Origin: Limonium bicolor
Lineage: Eukaryota; Streptophyta; Magnoliopsida; Caryophyllales; Plumbaginaceae
DNA length: 64,000 bases
Assembly: GCA_023374045.1 (NCBI GenBank)
Contig: CM041778.1
Coordinates: forward strand, 93,684,839-93,748,838
Direction of reading: 5' to 3'
In this document: in pieces, positions 1-10,765 of the stretch
Position numbering within the stretch: position 1 is the stretch's first letter
Layout of the letters: every line of letters begins with the position of its first letter
Notes under the pieces: generated by a model
The model's input: only the letters and a program-made list of their open reading frames with translations
Databases searched by the model: none
What the model was told of the DNA's origin: nothing
Program-made: the position numbers and the translations under genes

Positions 1-2044
1 GTCAATCAAGAGCTAAGGATTACCATGAATGGTTGAAGTTAAGGAACCCAGTTAAGTTAACGAGATTAAAAGGATTAGTGAATTCCTTTCAAGGAGACGT
101 TTAAGAGTTAGGAAGTGCGAAGTGCACAAACTGTTAAGTAAAGACATAGCATATGTCTTAAGGATCCTCAGGGATAAACATGATAGCTGGGAAGCAGGGA
201 AAGGCAGATGCCTAATGTGGACACATTAATGTGCAATGAATGGGATGAAACTCCCAAAATGAGTACCTACACTAACAGGAAATGTTGATCTTCACAGAAG
301 AAGATAATAACCAGTGAAGAACGCAAAAGGGCGTGGCTAACGGAATGTACCCATGAGTGCAAGCCAGATGTAATGGCATATGTTAGTAACACCCGGGAGC
401 AATCCTTGAAGGGTGTTTGGATTGAACATTGTTAGATGGAGCAATATAACAGAAACACAAGATTTGGAACAATTACCCGGATTAAACACTGAAGGTAAAC
501 CCACTTAAAAGTAGGACCCTAAGTTGCCAGAGAGATAACTTGGAAGGAATCATGACGGTAAGGCTTATAAGCCACAACAACCTGTATTATGTAATGTGAT
601 CGGTTGCAGAAGTATATGTTACACAAGGAAATAGAGCGGAGAACGAACCACTGCTTTAAGAGTGGGGATACCCCTCGATATTGTGAGACCGCAGAAGCGG
701 TAGTTATGTGAATCAAGTTCAAGAAATATGTGGAGGATGGACCACGTTGTTATTACCCCAGGGTGATTTGAATAAAATAATACGAAAAGAAATGCTCGTA
801 CCAGTTGTGTACACAGGAAGAGTAATAAGCCTGATAGCAATCACCATAGGTGTGTGAAGCTAAATATGTAGCGAACAACGCTCAAGGAACATAAAGACTC
901 AAAAAAATAAATATAAAATATAGTATATTCAAAAATCAGCCAAATAAGTGGCCAGATAAACCCAGCGTAATAGCGGAAGCTAATATAATAGCGGATGCAG
1001 TATAAGTTGATGTTGTATAATGAGTAAGGATACGGTGCGCAATAAGCGACCGTTCTGTGAGTATGGTTAGATGATAAAATGGGGAGTGAGCAGACTTATG
1101 AGTTAAACCCAGTGGAGGCACAACAGTAAATGATAACAAACGAACCGAGCAGTAAGCCGGTGACAAGTATTATGTGATAAGAATTTCGGTAAAACACAGT
1201 GTAAATTCCTATCGCAATCGCATGAGAGATTTACTGTCAAGAGTTTACGCCTCTGCACTCTGTATGACTGAGTGTTTTGGTATTGCACTTGTGCAGTAAT
1301 GATCAAGTGGGATAGCTAGGAATCAGAAGCATGGTAATTGTGGAGGAATAATGTTATAGTGGCCGATGCATAGGTAATGCAAGGCCGCAAGAATGGAAGA
1401 GTACTTGTACGAAACCAAAGGTGGAGGTATGGTTAAGAATAAGTGATAACAGTGGCACTAAATGCCAAATATCGGTATGGAATATACCCCAAATGTTGTA
1501 ATTAGCTGAGAGAGCACTACACACTAAGTAGTAGCTCAATCTCAACCGACAGTAAGTCGGTAGAAGCAAGTCAATCATTGTGAATTACATACTAGTTTAC
1601 GCTGTAAGCTATTGGAGAAGTGGATGGAAAATCGTGAAACTCACCGAATTCGCTCAGGGTAAAAGATACCATGCGTCGGTTGAGAAACCATTCTTCCCAA
1701 GATAAGGGTAATACATTAGAAATGTACAATACGGTAACAGTAACGGATGGGGCAAACTAGCTCTATAATTATCAGGGTTGCGCAACAGAGGCCAGTGAGC
1801 CCATGCGTCAGGTACCGGGTATACATTGCGAATATGAATGGATGGCTAGTTATCACTGCCTAAAAGCCTCACAGGCCAGGACCGAAACCGGTTATGAGTT
1901 ACAACTCCAATGCAAATTCTTGGTTTAGGAACTAAACCGCCAATATGGTTAAGATCCTCTAATCAGAATCCATTGTGTAATAGACCGCGTGGAAGTCAAA
2001 ACACTCCACGACGGCAGAACATTTTAAGCCAAGGTTTAGTGATT

Positions 2045-2076
2045 GATTACGTGGGCGTAATCCCTTTTAAGGGGGG
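2045..2076 (+). promoter_or_regulatory. Second (internal) polypurine tract with preceding hairpin
   Basis: The stem GATTACG, loop TGGG and stem CGTAATC (2045-2062) is followed within six bases by AAGGGGGG (2069-2076). The same hairpin plus purine tract recurs at 18185-18216, 27494-27525, 45582-45611, 61019-61048 and 37101-37133. In A and B the stem is GGGTACG/CGTACCC, so paired bases have changed together. A polypurine tract primes plus-strand DNA synthesis; a second one away from the LTR would be an additional priming site. Confidence 0.6.
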
Positions 2077-2590
2077 TAGAGCGCAAAACCACTTAGTGTG
2101 TTTTACTGTACAAGTGTACGCGAACTAGGTGTGCATAGCACAAAATGATTTGTTATGATGGTTGGCGCGTGTGTTATATAAACATACGCATTTATTTGTG
2201 GTTAAATTGTGGTAATTGCGCACAGAAGATGCGAATACCATTGTGGGAAGTGTGTTTATCTTGTTAACAGTGGTGTGTGAGAGTACAAATGGAAGGGAGT
2301 AAAGAAACTCCCGGGGGAACAAAAACCCCGACGGTGCATAAATGTAAACCATGTATTGTATTTTGATAAAAAAAATATATGTATATATATACAATGTTGT
2401 GATTTATGAAGGGGTATGAGACCGACATAGAACCTAGTGAGAATTAAATTCCCTAGGTAACTTGAATTAAGTTGGATTTGGGTGATGATTGATAGACGGA
2501 GTTCTATCCCTTGGAGATGTAATGATTATGGCTAGAAGGATTTAAAGATAGAAAATGGGATACGCTTGAATTAGTTGTTGGTTGAAAAAT

Positions 2591-2724
2591 AAGTGGGAGG
2601 TGAAACTTGATTATCATGAGATCAAGGGAAGCCGAACACAAATTGGGGTGGAAAGATAGTTCAACACTGATGCTGATCACATCAGGGTTGGATGACTCTT
2701 GAAGCTCCCTGTAAGTGGTCACAC
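2591..2724 (+). other. Conserved internal block shared by C and D elements
   Basis: About 130 bases, from near GTGGGAGG to AAGTGGTCACA, recur at 17559-17690 and 26823-26950 (opposite strand) and, more diverged, at 35560-35690. On the other strand it gives a short frame containing TTYRELQESSN, but no start, stop or wider frame is shared. I treat it as conserved sequence of unknown role rather than a gene. Confidence 0.5.
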
Positions 2725-3199
2725 AAAACCATGTTAAGAAAATACAAGGAGCATAAATTGGACTTGGAGTTGTGTGGTGTTTTCAAAAGGATTTTCAATT
2801 GGTGTTTTCAAACAATCGATTAATATTTTGAATAAAAGATCTTCTTATACTTAACCTAGTAAAGAATATTTTTGTAGTACTTGCTCACGAGCTGAGGACG
2901 TATGAGCCTTTGTCTTCGGACCGGTGACATGAGAAGTACATATGTTAAAAATTAAGTGAATGTTTTGATCTCCCAAAGGAACGGGGACCAGAAGGTGTCC
3001 ATCGCGACCGGGTTCTGCGGGATCACAGTGTATATGTACTCAACATGGGACTCGAGCCCATGGAGAGATGGAAAAGGTATTTCTGTTTGATATACATGCT
3101 ATGACATGTTGTTTGGTATGTGTGATAAAGGTTATTTTGACTTTGATCTCCTAAAGTGTATGCTATCAAGGCCTATGAGTCTAAAGGTGTTGTGTTACA

Positions 3200-3365
3200 T
3201 AGACCTATGTGTCTAAATGTGGTTATGTGACCCAGACCTAAGAGTCTGAGGGATATTGTATAGGTGCAAGTGTGGTGAAGGTACCCGAACCATTAAGTCC
3301 GAGGTTACCATGTGAGTATGATATTTTATGTATAATGTGGATATGTTGCCTGGACCATTAAGTCC
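3200..3365 (+). repeat. Small array of short hairpins between the two polypurine tracts
   Basis: Hairpins include TAGAC-CTATGT-GTCTA (3200-3215), CAGAC-CTAAGA-GTCTG (3233-3248) and GGAC-CATTAA-GTCC (3352-3365). The loop is nearly constant while the stem pairs change together. The equivalent array in the first tandem copy lies at 16995-17228 and in element D at 37247-37386. Confidence 0.6.
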
Positions 3366-3453
3366 GAGGTTGGATGTAAAGGGTGGTTGGTAATGGAAGT
3401 CTTAAGGCTATAGGTAATTCCCGTATTCTAATCCAATGATGCGAGGAAATGTG

Positions 3454-3489
3454 AACTTCGAGGACGAAGTTATTTTAAGGGGGGTAGAT
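3454..3489 (+). promoter_or_regulatory. Polypurine tract at the 3' LTR with preceding hairpin
   Basis: The hairpin AACTTCG-AGGA-CGAAGTT (3454-3471) is followed by TTTTAAGGGGGGTAGAT and then the LTR. The first bases of the LTR read TAAAATACCCC where sister copies read TGAAATACCCC, so the terminal G is mutated here. This is the expected plus-strand primer position. Confidence 0.8.
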
Positions 3490-4023
3490 TAAAATACCCC
3501 AAACCTTGGTATGTTGTGTAAATGTTAAACTATGGTATTTAAAGGCTAAAAAGTGCCTTAGAAACATAATCGAACCATTTAAACCATGGTAAAACACAAT
3601 AAAACACTAAGACACGGTTTGAGCAAAAACATGCTCTAAGCTTGGAGTGAACTTGGCTAGGACCCAAAGAGCCTACCAAGACTTGATAATGTTTAATTAT
3701 GACTTTATAAGGCTAATTAAGTCCTTAGGAAACTTTGGTAGACAATGAAACCAAACAAAACACAAATAAATACCTTAAGGTCAATATGGGCTAAAATGTG
3801 CTCTAAGCTTGGGATAAATGTGTATAAGACCTAATGGTCATACCTATGCCTTATTTATATGTTAAGGAACATATTAAATCAATTACTAAAGAAAACCAAG
3901 CTTGACAACAAGTTAAAACGCAAAATGTGCTTTAAGGAGTCTTAAAGCACGTTTTTGAAAAATTGTCTTGTAAATGAGTTTTGAATGGCTAAATGTCCAT
4001 CATTACTCTTTAATTAACATGTG

Positions 4024-4035
4024 TACTATATAGTA
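4024..4035. promoter_or_regulatory. Conserved TATA-containing palindrome in LTR
   Basis: The perfect 12-base palindrome TACTATATAGTA sits in a strongly conserved segment of C and B LTRs (also 16330-16341, 25595-25606, 34899-34910 and 60375-60386). It lies early in the LTR in transcript order. It may be a promoter element or protein site; no start site can be read from the sequence. Confidence 0.3.
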
Positions 4036-5940
4036 TCACATTTGGGTGGCTATATCAATGGGAAATCAAAAATTTCACTTCTATGTGCCTTGTTTTTGGT
4101 GAATAGTGATTTTTATAAGCTAGTTTGTAACATATAATGTTATAAGTAATTAAGTTGGTCAACAAAGACTATTATACCCTCCTAAGTATATGGGGGCCGG
4201 TTTTTCAAGGAGTGAGTCACCAAGTTGTAAAAGAAATCAAATAAGTAAAGTAAAGCTTAAAGTAAAGTACTATTTTGCTTTATAACATAAATATCTCCAA
4301 AAGCAAACTCATCTTCTCATTTCCTTCTCTTTCTTCATTCACACGGTTTCCCCTTCTTCATTCTCCCTTCTTGCTGTTCTCTCTCGGTAATACACAATAC
4401 CACCATGGAAGTCCATCTTTGACCACATGTAAAACCTAGCTCACTTAACCAAATCAAAACAACACCACCATTCTCTTCCTCTCATCAAGCTCTTCATTTC
4501 TATCTTCTCAAAATTTGAAGATCACCATTTCGGTGCCATGGAGTTCCACCATTGATGGAGCTTGAGCTTGTCTTTCCACATATTATTACTCTCCTTTGCT
4601 CCTAGGTAAGGAATCTCAAAGAAAAATCAAGTTTCCTCCATGTTTTGTGTGTGACCGAAAATATTCATTGATGGAGCTCCTTGTGTTGCTTTGTTCTAGC
4701 TCCATTTGAATCTTTCAAGGACTAGGTGGAGTCCTCTCTTCATAGATATTCAAACACCCTTCAAAGATTAAGGTAAAACAACTACATTAATGTTTTGAAA
4801 TAATGTAAACCTAGGGTTTACAATGAGATGGAGCTTAAAGCTTGAATACTCATTATGTTGTTTGTATAATGTTTAGTAGTTGGCAAGGAACCAAATGCCT
4901 TACCGGTTTTGTAGGGAAACAAGAAAGAAATTTGGGAGGAAAAGAGGTAAATATGCTATCTTAATGTGGTTTAATGCCTTAGGAGAAATAAGCTTATAAT
5001 GCTTGTTAAAACTACCTAAAGAGCAAATGGTGAATGACCTAGTAAAGTGTTCTCAAGGAGACTAGTAAAAGAACATATGTATTGGTGTATGTATTTGCAG
5101 GTCAAAGGCATTACTTATGTGGGAAATTCAGTGTTTAAGGTTTATTCAATTTAAGGGCCTAAGAGCCATGTTATTTAAGGGCCTAAGTGCCAAGCAATTT
5201 AAGTTATGCACTATATTGTGATGTAGTGCTTAATATGTGAAGTTTGTGTGTAAAAATGTTCTTGATGGATTTTAGGTGTTCTTGAGTGCTTAATGGTGAA
5301 AACTATGAGTTTTGGAATGATGATGTGCTAAGAGAACCCATGGCAAAATTTGTAAAATGTATAAGGAGTTTTAAGTGCTTGAATGAACTTGGGTGAATTA
5401 GGAATTGGTAGGAATGAGTAAATGTCTCACTAAGGAAGAAAATGTGCATTAAGGTGTTCTAAGGTGCTATAAGGATTTAGGCATTGTCTTGGAAGTTCTA
5501 GAAACCCAATGAGTGTTATTAGGATGTATTTGAGTCTTGGAGAAGTTTGTTTAAGGTTTGGGTAATGTTGATGAATAAGGAGAGTGATGTTTAAGTAAGG
5601 TTTTGAGAAAGGAATTCAAGAAGTTGTGAAAAGAGGATTTGGTTAGTAAGAGGAGATGCTTGGGAGATGATGTTATGAAGGTGAAGAAGCATTTTAGTGT
5701 AGAGGTCATTATAGGTGAAATACCACCTAGAAATCTTAAGGAGAAAACATCCCAAGTGCTAGGAATTTTGTAAGAAATTTGTGAATGATAAGATGGTTTT
5801 GGTGAGTGATTTAAAGAGTTTAGCACATGGCTAAAGGTGTGGTTGATGTGCCAAATGGTGTTAGGAAACATCATGAGACTTTAGGAGAAGTTTGGTTAAT
5901 TTGGTTAAGTGTTTAAAGACTTGGAAATTGAATGTTTTGC

Positions 5941-6196
5941 CGTGTCCGAACTTCCGTCCGGACATGGAAGTTCGGACAGGCTCTGTTGGGTAAAGGATTT
6001 TCTCATTCTCGAACTGTGTCCGAACTTGGGAAGTCCGGACACAAGTTCGGACGTGACTGTTCCTATCAGGGGTTTACTCTCGAACTGTGTCCGAACTTTG
6101 GAAGTCCGGACACAAGTTCGGACGTGTGTATGGTTTTCAGTATTGGGTCGCGGCTTGTGTCCGAACTTGGGAAGTCCGGACACAAGTTCGGACAAG
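5941..6196 (+). repeat. Hairpin tandem array in C LTR
   Basis: There are four units of roughly 60-75 bp, each built on a long hairpin. An example is GTCCGAACTTG, a 13-base loop containing GTCCGGACA, then CAAGTTCGGAC (6018-6052). The first unit has a different arm ending (CTTCC/GGAAG) that is still complementary. Frames reading through the array repeat SELGKSGHKFG, but all three phases are equally open, so this is not a protein. Confidence 0.75.
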
Positions 6197-7754
6197 GTGT
6201 TGTATGGACCAAAAACATTGTTTAAGGTATGGAAAGGACGTGTAATGATGGGGATTGATGTTTAATGATGTTATGAGGTTGTTAAGGACATGTTAGGTGA
6301 GTTTTAATGGCAATTAAGTGGGTGAAAAGTTGTATTAAAATGTGAGAGTAAAACAAGTTAAAAATGTTAAGTTATGTAACTAAGTTAACGGGGAGAAGTA
6401 TAAGCATTAGACATTAAATAATCATGCTACCCCGATGTTAATAAAATACATGTAATGTTATCAGTTGTTCGAGAATTGCTCGAGGAACATAAGTGGACGT
6501 GGTAAAGTGGACTCCGGTGACAGGTATGGTTTTCTTGCAACCTGTGTCCTACCGGATTACACCGGCTTGTATGCCAATGTGTTTTATGAGTGTTGCCACC
6601 TTGTAAGATTAAAACATGTAATGAGTTTATAGTAATTCATTTATGTGGCGCATCTGGTCTCCGATACCGTTTAACCTCAAATATGTGTTAAACCTTAGCT
6701 AACCAAAACTAGGAACACATGAGTGATCGGTATACGGAGTTGACGGCCCAAACCTTGGGAACGTGCTAACCACGGCTATGTGTGAGTTAGTTGGACATTG
6801 TTGTTGTATGCAAGTGTGTGAACCTCCCTTGTGCGCTTAACTCGGTTATGATACCGTATGGTGTGTGGATGTGGTAGGCTCCATAATGGATCTCTAACTA
6901 CTTATTTATAAGTGTATATGTACTAATGGGGGGGTGAGGAGTCCGGTTGTTCCGGCCACGCGTGTGATGGACGGGAGTCGATATCATATCCGGTTCGGCT
7001 CTCTTGGTGTATGTATAGGTGGTATTCCAATTTGGTTTCTACCTTCCCTTAGCTTATCCAAAGCTAGTTACTGACTCACGTCGGGCCACAGGGGCATACG
7101 TATGTTATTTCGGTGTGCTTGGGATTACTATATCCGACACACCTTTGGTATAAGTTAACCGTTCTATATAACCGGACGGTAACGAGGATGGTAACGAGCT
7201 TAACATGGGGTTGGTAAAAATCTCTAGGCTCTCATGGTATACTAACTATGGTGGAAGGTTCCTTGTGAGAACCGATTTTATGGTGTTATGTAATGTTATG
7301 GTGCTATGCAAATTCCCTTGCTGTGCTATGGTATATATGTATATATTGGATGTTTAAAATGAATGCGATGTCATCATGTGTGCGTCGAAACAAGAAAGGT
7401 GTTGTTATGTTTGTTATGTGAGGAATGAGATGTGTTGTAGGATATGGAGTATGTGGATCATGGAAATGAATCCCAGTTATGACAAGAGGCGTTTAAGGAT
7501 AACCCGATTAGTGGGTACGTGTCGTTCATCAAGGAAGTAGCTCCGTTTAGAGGAGAGCCACTCCAGGGTTTAAGGAATCATTGAATGGTTGATTAAGTGT
7601 GGATGTGTTGGTTATAGGTTGAGCCATTGAGGCGAAATGTTATGTGTTGTATGTTTATGGCTCGTATGCATGATTTAAATATAATCAACTGCATGCTAAG
7701 ACGACAATTAGTTGTGCGTGGCCCGGTAGCATGTGGGCTGCGGGATTACCATAC

Positions 7755-7782
7755 CAGCAAAGGTGCTGAGCCCCTTGGGGGC
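7755..7782 (+). other. Twin hairpin near the LTR 3' end (C type)
   Basis: CAGCA-AAGG-TGCTG is followed directly by GCCCC-TTG-GGGGC. The same pair occurs near the 3' end of the A, B and C LTRs with changed but complementary stems, which points to a selected RNA or single-strand DNA structure in the R/U5 part. Confidence 0.5.
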
Positions 7783-8169
7783 CACCCTTTCTCTCCTTTT
7801 CTATTTCAGGTACAAGGAGCTAGAAGCCGCTCGAGAGTAGGACGGGGTAGATGTTTATACATGGGTATCCATTTAAATGGCGTAAGCATTGTAAGCGTAG
7901 TAAGACCGAAATTGTTATCGGCATAGTTTGTAAATACTCGGTACAGTGGGAATGTATGTATATAATAAATGTTGAAAATGGAATGAGGATTGTATTGTGT
8001 AGTTGCTCGGGAATCTAGTCCATCAGACCGATACAAATGTATACGTATTAGCCTTGTTAGCCACGTGGGTGGTTAACGGCGTGTAACACCATTGAATTAA
8101 GTAATGTGATGAGTTGAGATTTCCGCTGCAGATTGATGTTGAGTGTATGGTGGTGGTTGGGGTGTTACA

Positions 8170-8258
8170 TCTTGGAATGTATTTGAATCCGCTGCAGAGT
8201 TTGTATATATGGTAATAAGTTTGTGATAACCACGATTGGATCGAGATGGGGTGTTACA
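8170..8258 (+). repeat. Relic 3' end of a type B LTR
   Basis: These 89 bases match the reverse complement of the first bases of the B LTRs at 8779 and 56642 and end in GGGGTGTTACA. The rest of this B element lies left of the inserted C element, outside the window. The bases that follow, GGTAT, fit a target site in the D LTR, since the copy near 40967 reads GGTATATT without an insertion. Confidence 0.7.
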
Positions 8259-8778
8259 GGTATATTAAAGTATTAATTATGAAATTAAGTCTTGGTCAAA
8301 ATGTTGACCAAAAACTTTGGGTTAAAATGATTTATGACATAAAATATTAAGTTTATAAAAGTTTAAGGGCGAATGCATAATTTGCAAAATTATAAGGACC
8401 ATTTCGGTATTTAAAGAAATTAAATATTAAAACTATAGTTATAAGTTAATATGTAACTTATATAAAGTTTTAGGAGTTAAAATGTAATTATGTGAAAGTT
8501 AATATGTAAAACCGAATTGGTAAAGGGGCAAATTCATGATTTATAAAATATGTGGGTCCTTTCGGTATTTTTAGGAAATTAAATATTAAAACTATAGTTT
8601 ATAAGTTAATATGTGACTTATATAAAGTTTTGGGAATAAAATGAAAATATAAGGAATGTATATGTCAAGACCGAAAATTAGTGAGGTTATTTGGTAATTT
8701 ATAAAGATTAGAATATTCACTTTGTAATTACCGAAATGTTAAGTGGTTAATTAGTAAATTATAAAGTTATATGGTTAT
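8259..8778 (+). repeat. Fragment of type D LTR
   Basis: This AT-rich stretch aligns with the D LTR at about 40967-41246 and continues with 55752 to about 56181. There is no gene. It is bounded on both sides by inserted B-type LTR sequence. It could be part of the 5' LTR of the D element whose 3' end lies at 35443-56641, which would make everything between a nest inside one D element; that is inference. Confidence 0.65.
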
Positions 8779-9092
8779 TGTAACACCCCAACTCAATCCA
8801 AATGTGGTCTCGCAACTTAACAGTATATATATAAACATATCGCAGCGGAATTCTTTACAAATCCAGGACCTTGCCACGGTCTGACTACAGAATATACCGA
8901 ACATTAGTGCAACAACCTTAAACATTTACATATCCTTCTTACAACCCCCTCACATCCTATACATCTTATTAACTCATATTGCCATACGAGTATACATGCA
9001 CAACTCGTAGGCCACTCTTAACCCTTAACACTTGTATCCTCTTCTTACCCTCGCGACGGCCGCTTCCTGCTGTACCTGTGTAGCAAAAACAG

Positions 9093-9120
9093 CCCCCAAA
9101 GGGGGTCAGCACGAATGCTG
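9093..9120 (-). other. Twin hairpin of B LTR
   Basis: On the plus strand it reads CCCCC-AAA-GGGGG then CAGCA-CGAA-TGCTG; the same pair is at 57006-57033. Compared with GCCCC/GGGGC in A and C, the outermost pair is flipped but still complementary. Confidence 0.5.
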
Positions 9121-9384
9121 GTACGATCCCCTCATGGCCCCCAAGCTAACGTGGCTACGACGACTAATTGTCGATAGCATGGAGGTTGATTGGATGCACA
9201 ACATAATAGTAAATGCTGTAAACACAATCCATTTATGAACAATCAAAGTTCACGCACAATGAACGACTTAAACACGTTCCCTTAATTAGAGAGTTAACTA
9301 TTTAACTCCTTAAGTAATGTTCCCTCCTAATCTTAGTCCATCCTTATCTCACCTCACTCTTAGTCTTATCTTAATCTTAGAAAC

Positions 9385-9671
9385 AACCATCCTTTAATAA
9401 GGAGTGGATGTAACTTACCTTAATCTGAATAATACAAACCATCCTTTAAAAAGGAATGGTTGCAACTTATCTTAACCTCACCTTAATCTTAATCTTAATC
9501 TTAACGATACAAATCATCCTTTAAAAAGGAATGATTGTAACTTATCTTAATCTTAACTTATCTTAATCTTAATCTTGATAATACAAATCATCCTTTAGAA
9601 AGGAATGATTGTAACTCATCTTAACCTTAACTTATTCTCAGAATACGAACCGTTCCTGGAGGGGAATGGTT
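9385..9671. repeat. Locally amplified hairpin repeat in B LTR
   Basis: Five units start at 9385, 9437, 9512, 9586 and 9648, separated by CTTAATC-rich spacers. Each folds, for example AACCATCCTTT with AAAGGAATGGTT and AATCATCCTTT with AAAGGAATGATT, so the stem changes in compensating pairs between units. The B LTR at 56642 has only one such unit (about 57290-57315), so this copy has expanded. Confidence 0.65.
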
Positions 9672-10502
9672 GTAGCCTAAGTCCAAACCTGGGATTTAGG
9701 TGATCCCACCGCACCATCTTAATGCCACCTACCCTGGACGGGAATCCAGCGCAGCTGAGCCGGCAACCGGCCCTAGGCTACAAGTCCGAAGACAAGTCCT
9801 TAAGCGGAGGGCGGATCTGATTCAGATACCGTCCCCCTTTTTCCTTAGCATGCATGACCGGAGATCGGTCCCGGGTTTCCTCACTCAAGTTCCAGTTAGT
9901 AGTAATCTCAAACCCTGTTTGTCGGTTAACCTCTTTCGGTTCATATCGTCCCTTATTAGGGGCGTTCCTTAGTCTCACTCAATTCCTTACTAAACATTGG
10001 TTAGTAAGTTCTCACGGTATGTTGTGTTAGTCTTCAAACATCACACAACAATACAATATATATATAATATGTTCCGGTTGCATGCTTAATCTTGTTTAGT
10101 GAGCACACAAAACAAATAGCACACAAGCCGAGGGACACCTCGTTAGCAAGCAGGTCACAAGAGAACTGTACCGTTCACCGTTGGTCGTTCGGCTGCTTAC
10201 TCTCTTCTGGAGTCCAAACTCCCAAGTCCTAAAACATTCATTCAGTTTTAGGTTGTTAATCTCTTAACTTAATATGACTTACTTAACTTGTTTAACTTAC
10301 TTAATTCCTTAATGATCCCCACCTAACACCTCTTAAGTCTTACAACTTAATCTTACAAACTTAATCTTAAACTTTCAAGTTTATACTTAACTTAACTTAA
10401 TCCCTTAAGTTCTTAGGGTCCTAATCATTACTACCCTACCAAAGGCATACCTTATTACCTATTTCCATTCTTAGAATTCAGAATTTCTTTTTTTTTTTTA
10501 GG

Positions 10503-10765
10503 CTCGACCGGACTTACCGACCGGACTTGCCAAGTCCGGTCCATTCCAGTACCCTTTACCGTTTGAAAATTCTACCCCGACCGGACTTACAAGTCCGGTC
10601 CTATGTCCGGTCGATTCCAGAGACTTATTACCGTACAAAATTCATGCCTGACCGGACTTGACAAGTCCGGTCCCATGTCCGGTCCATTCCAGAAACATTT
10701 TCCGGTAGTGTAACAGAGCCCGACCGACCTTGCAAGTCCGGTCCTAAGGTCGGTCGGCTCCAGAA
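10503..10765. repeat. GACCGG hairpin array in B LTR
   Basis: Four units of about 60 bp separate a run of T (10489-10499) from ordinary LTR sequence. Units carry arms such as GACCGGACTTG and CAAGTCCGGTC and end in CATTCCAG or GGCTCCAG. Arms vary between GGAC and GACC forms but remain complementary. Confidence 0.7.

Larger units (their letters stand above)
1..3489 (+). other. Internal region of type C element: non-coding, rich in short hairpins
   Basis: I see no protein domain here. What stands out is a dense series of short perfect inverted repeats, for example AAGACATA-GCA-TATGTCTT (141-159), ACCGC-AGAA-GCGGT (688-701), TGGCA-CTAAA-TGCCA (1453-1467), ACCGAC-AGTAA-GTCGGT (1545-1561), TACATT-AGA-AATGTA (1712-1726) and GGTTTAG-GAA-CTAAACC (1922-1938). 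The 3' part carries two polypurine tracts (2069-2076 and 3477-3484). Between them lie a block shared with the other C copies and with element D (2591-2724) and a small hairpin array (3200-3365). The whole region could act as structured RNA in replication or packaging; that is inference only. Confidence 0.7.
1..8169 (+). mobile_element. Type C non-coding chromovirus-like element, 3' half (internal region plus 3' LTR)
   Basis: The left 3489 bases match, in reverse complement, the internal regions at 16874-21728 and 26139-31046. They are followed by a polypurine tract and an LTR that ends in GGGGTGTTACA at 8169. The 5' LTR and primer site lie left of the window. No gag or pol domain is visible in any frame, and the reading frames present are short and not conserved in phase between copies. 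It resembles a large retrotransposon derivative (LARD), a non-autonomous element that keeps only cis-acting signals. The plus orientation follows from the polypurine tract lying just before the LTR. It is inserted about 88 bp from the end of a type B LTR (8170-8258). Confidence 0.85.
3490..8169 (+). repeat. 3' LTR of type C element (4680 bp)
   Basis: The limits are the polypurine tract on the left and GGGGTGTTACA on the right. In transcript order it holds a conserved early segment with the palindrome TACTATATAGTA (4024-4035), a hairpin array (5941-6196), and near its end a twin hairpin (7755-7782). It matches the LTRs at 21729-26138 and 31047-35442 in reverse complement, and more loosely 12323-16873. 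No gene is present; short frames over 5905-6265 and 7627-7926 are by-products of the repeats. Confidence 0.85.

Noticed and set aside
2504..2722. Frame TTYRELQESSNPDVISISVEL repeated in C copies as a possible gene
   Set aside because: Only the block of about 130 bases is shared, with different starts and ends in each copy; no known family recognised; listed as conserved sequence.
5909..6265. Repetitive protein frames with SELGKSGHKFG-like units (also 23596-23931 and 32911-33227)
   Set aside because: They are translations of the LTR hairpin array. Several phases are open at once and the frames do not extend into any domain.
9300..9640. CTTAATC repeats considered as telomere-like
   Set aside because: The unit does not match plant telomere repeats and the repeats are spacers between hairpin units in an LTR.
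9700..9972. 90-codon frame in the B LTR, similar at 57342-57539
   Set aside because: Frame lengths differ between the two LTR copies because of shifts; LTR sequence without coding signature.
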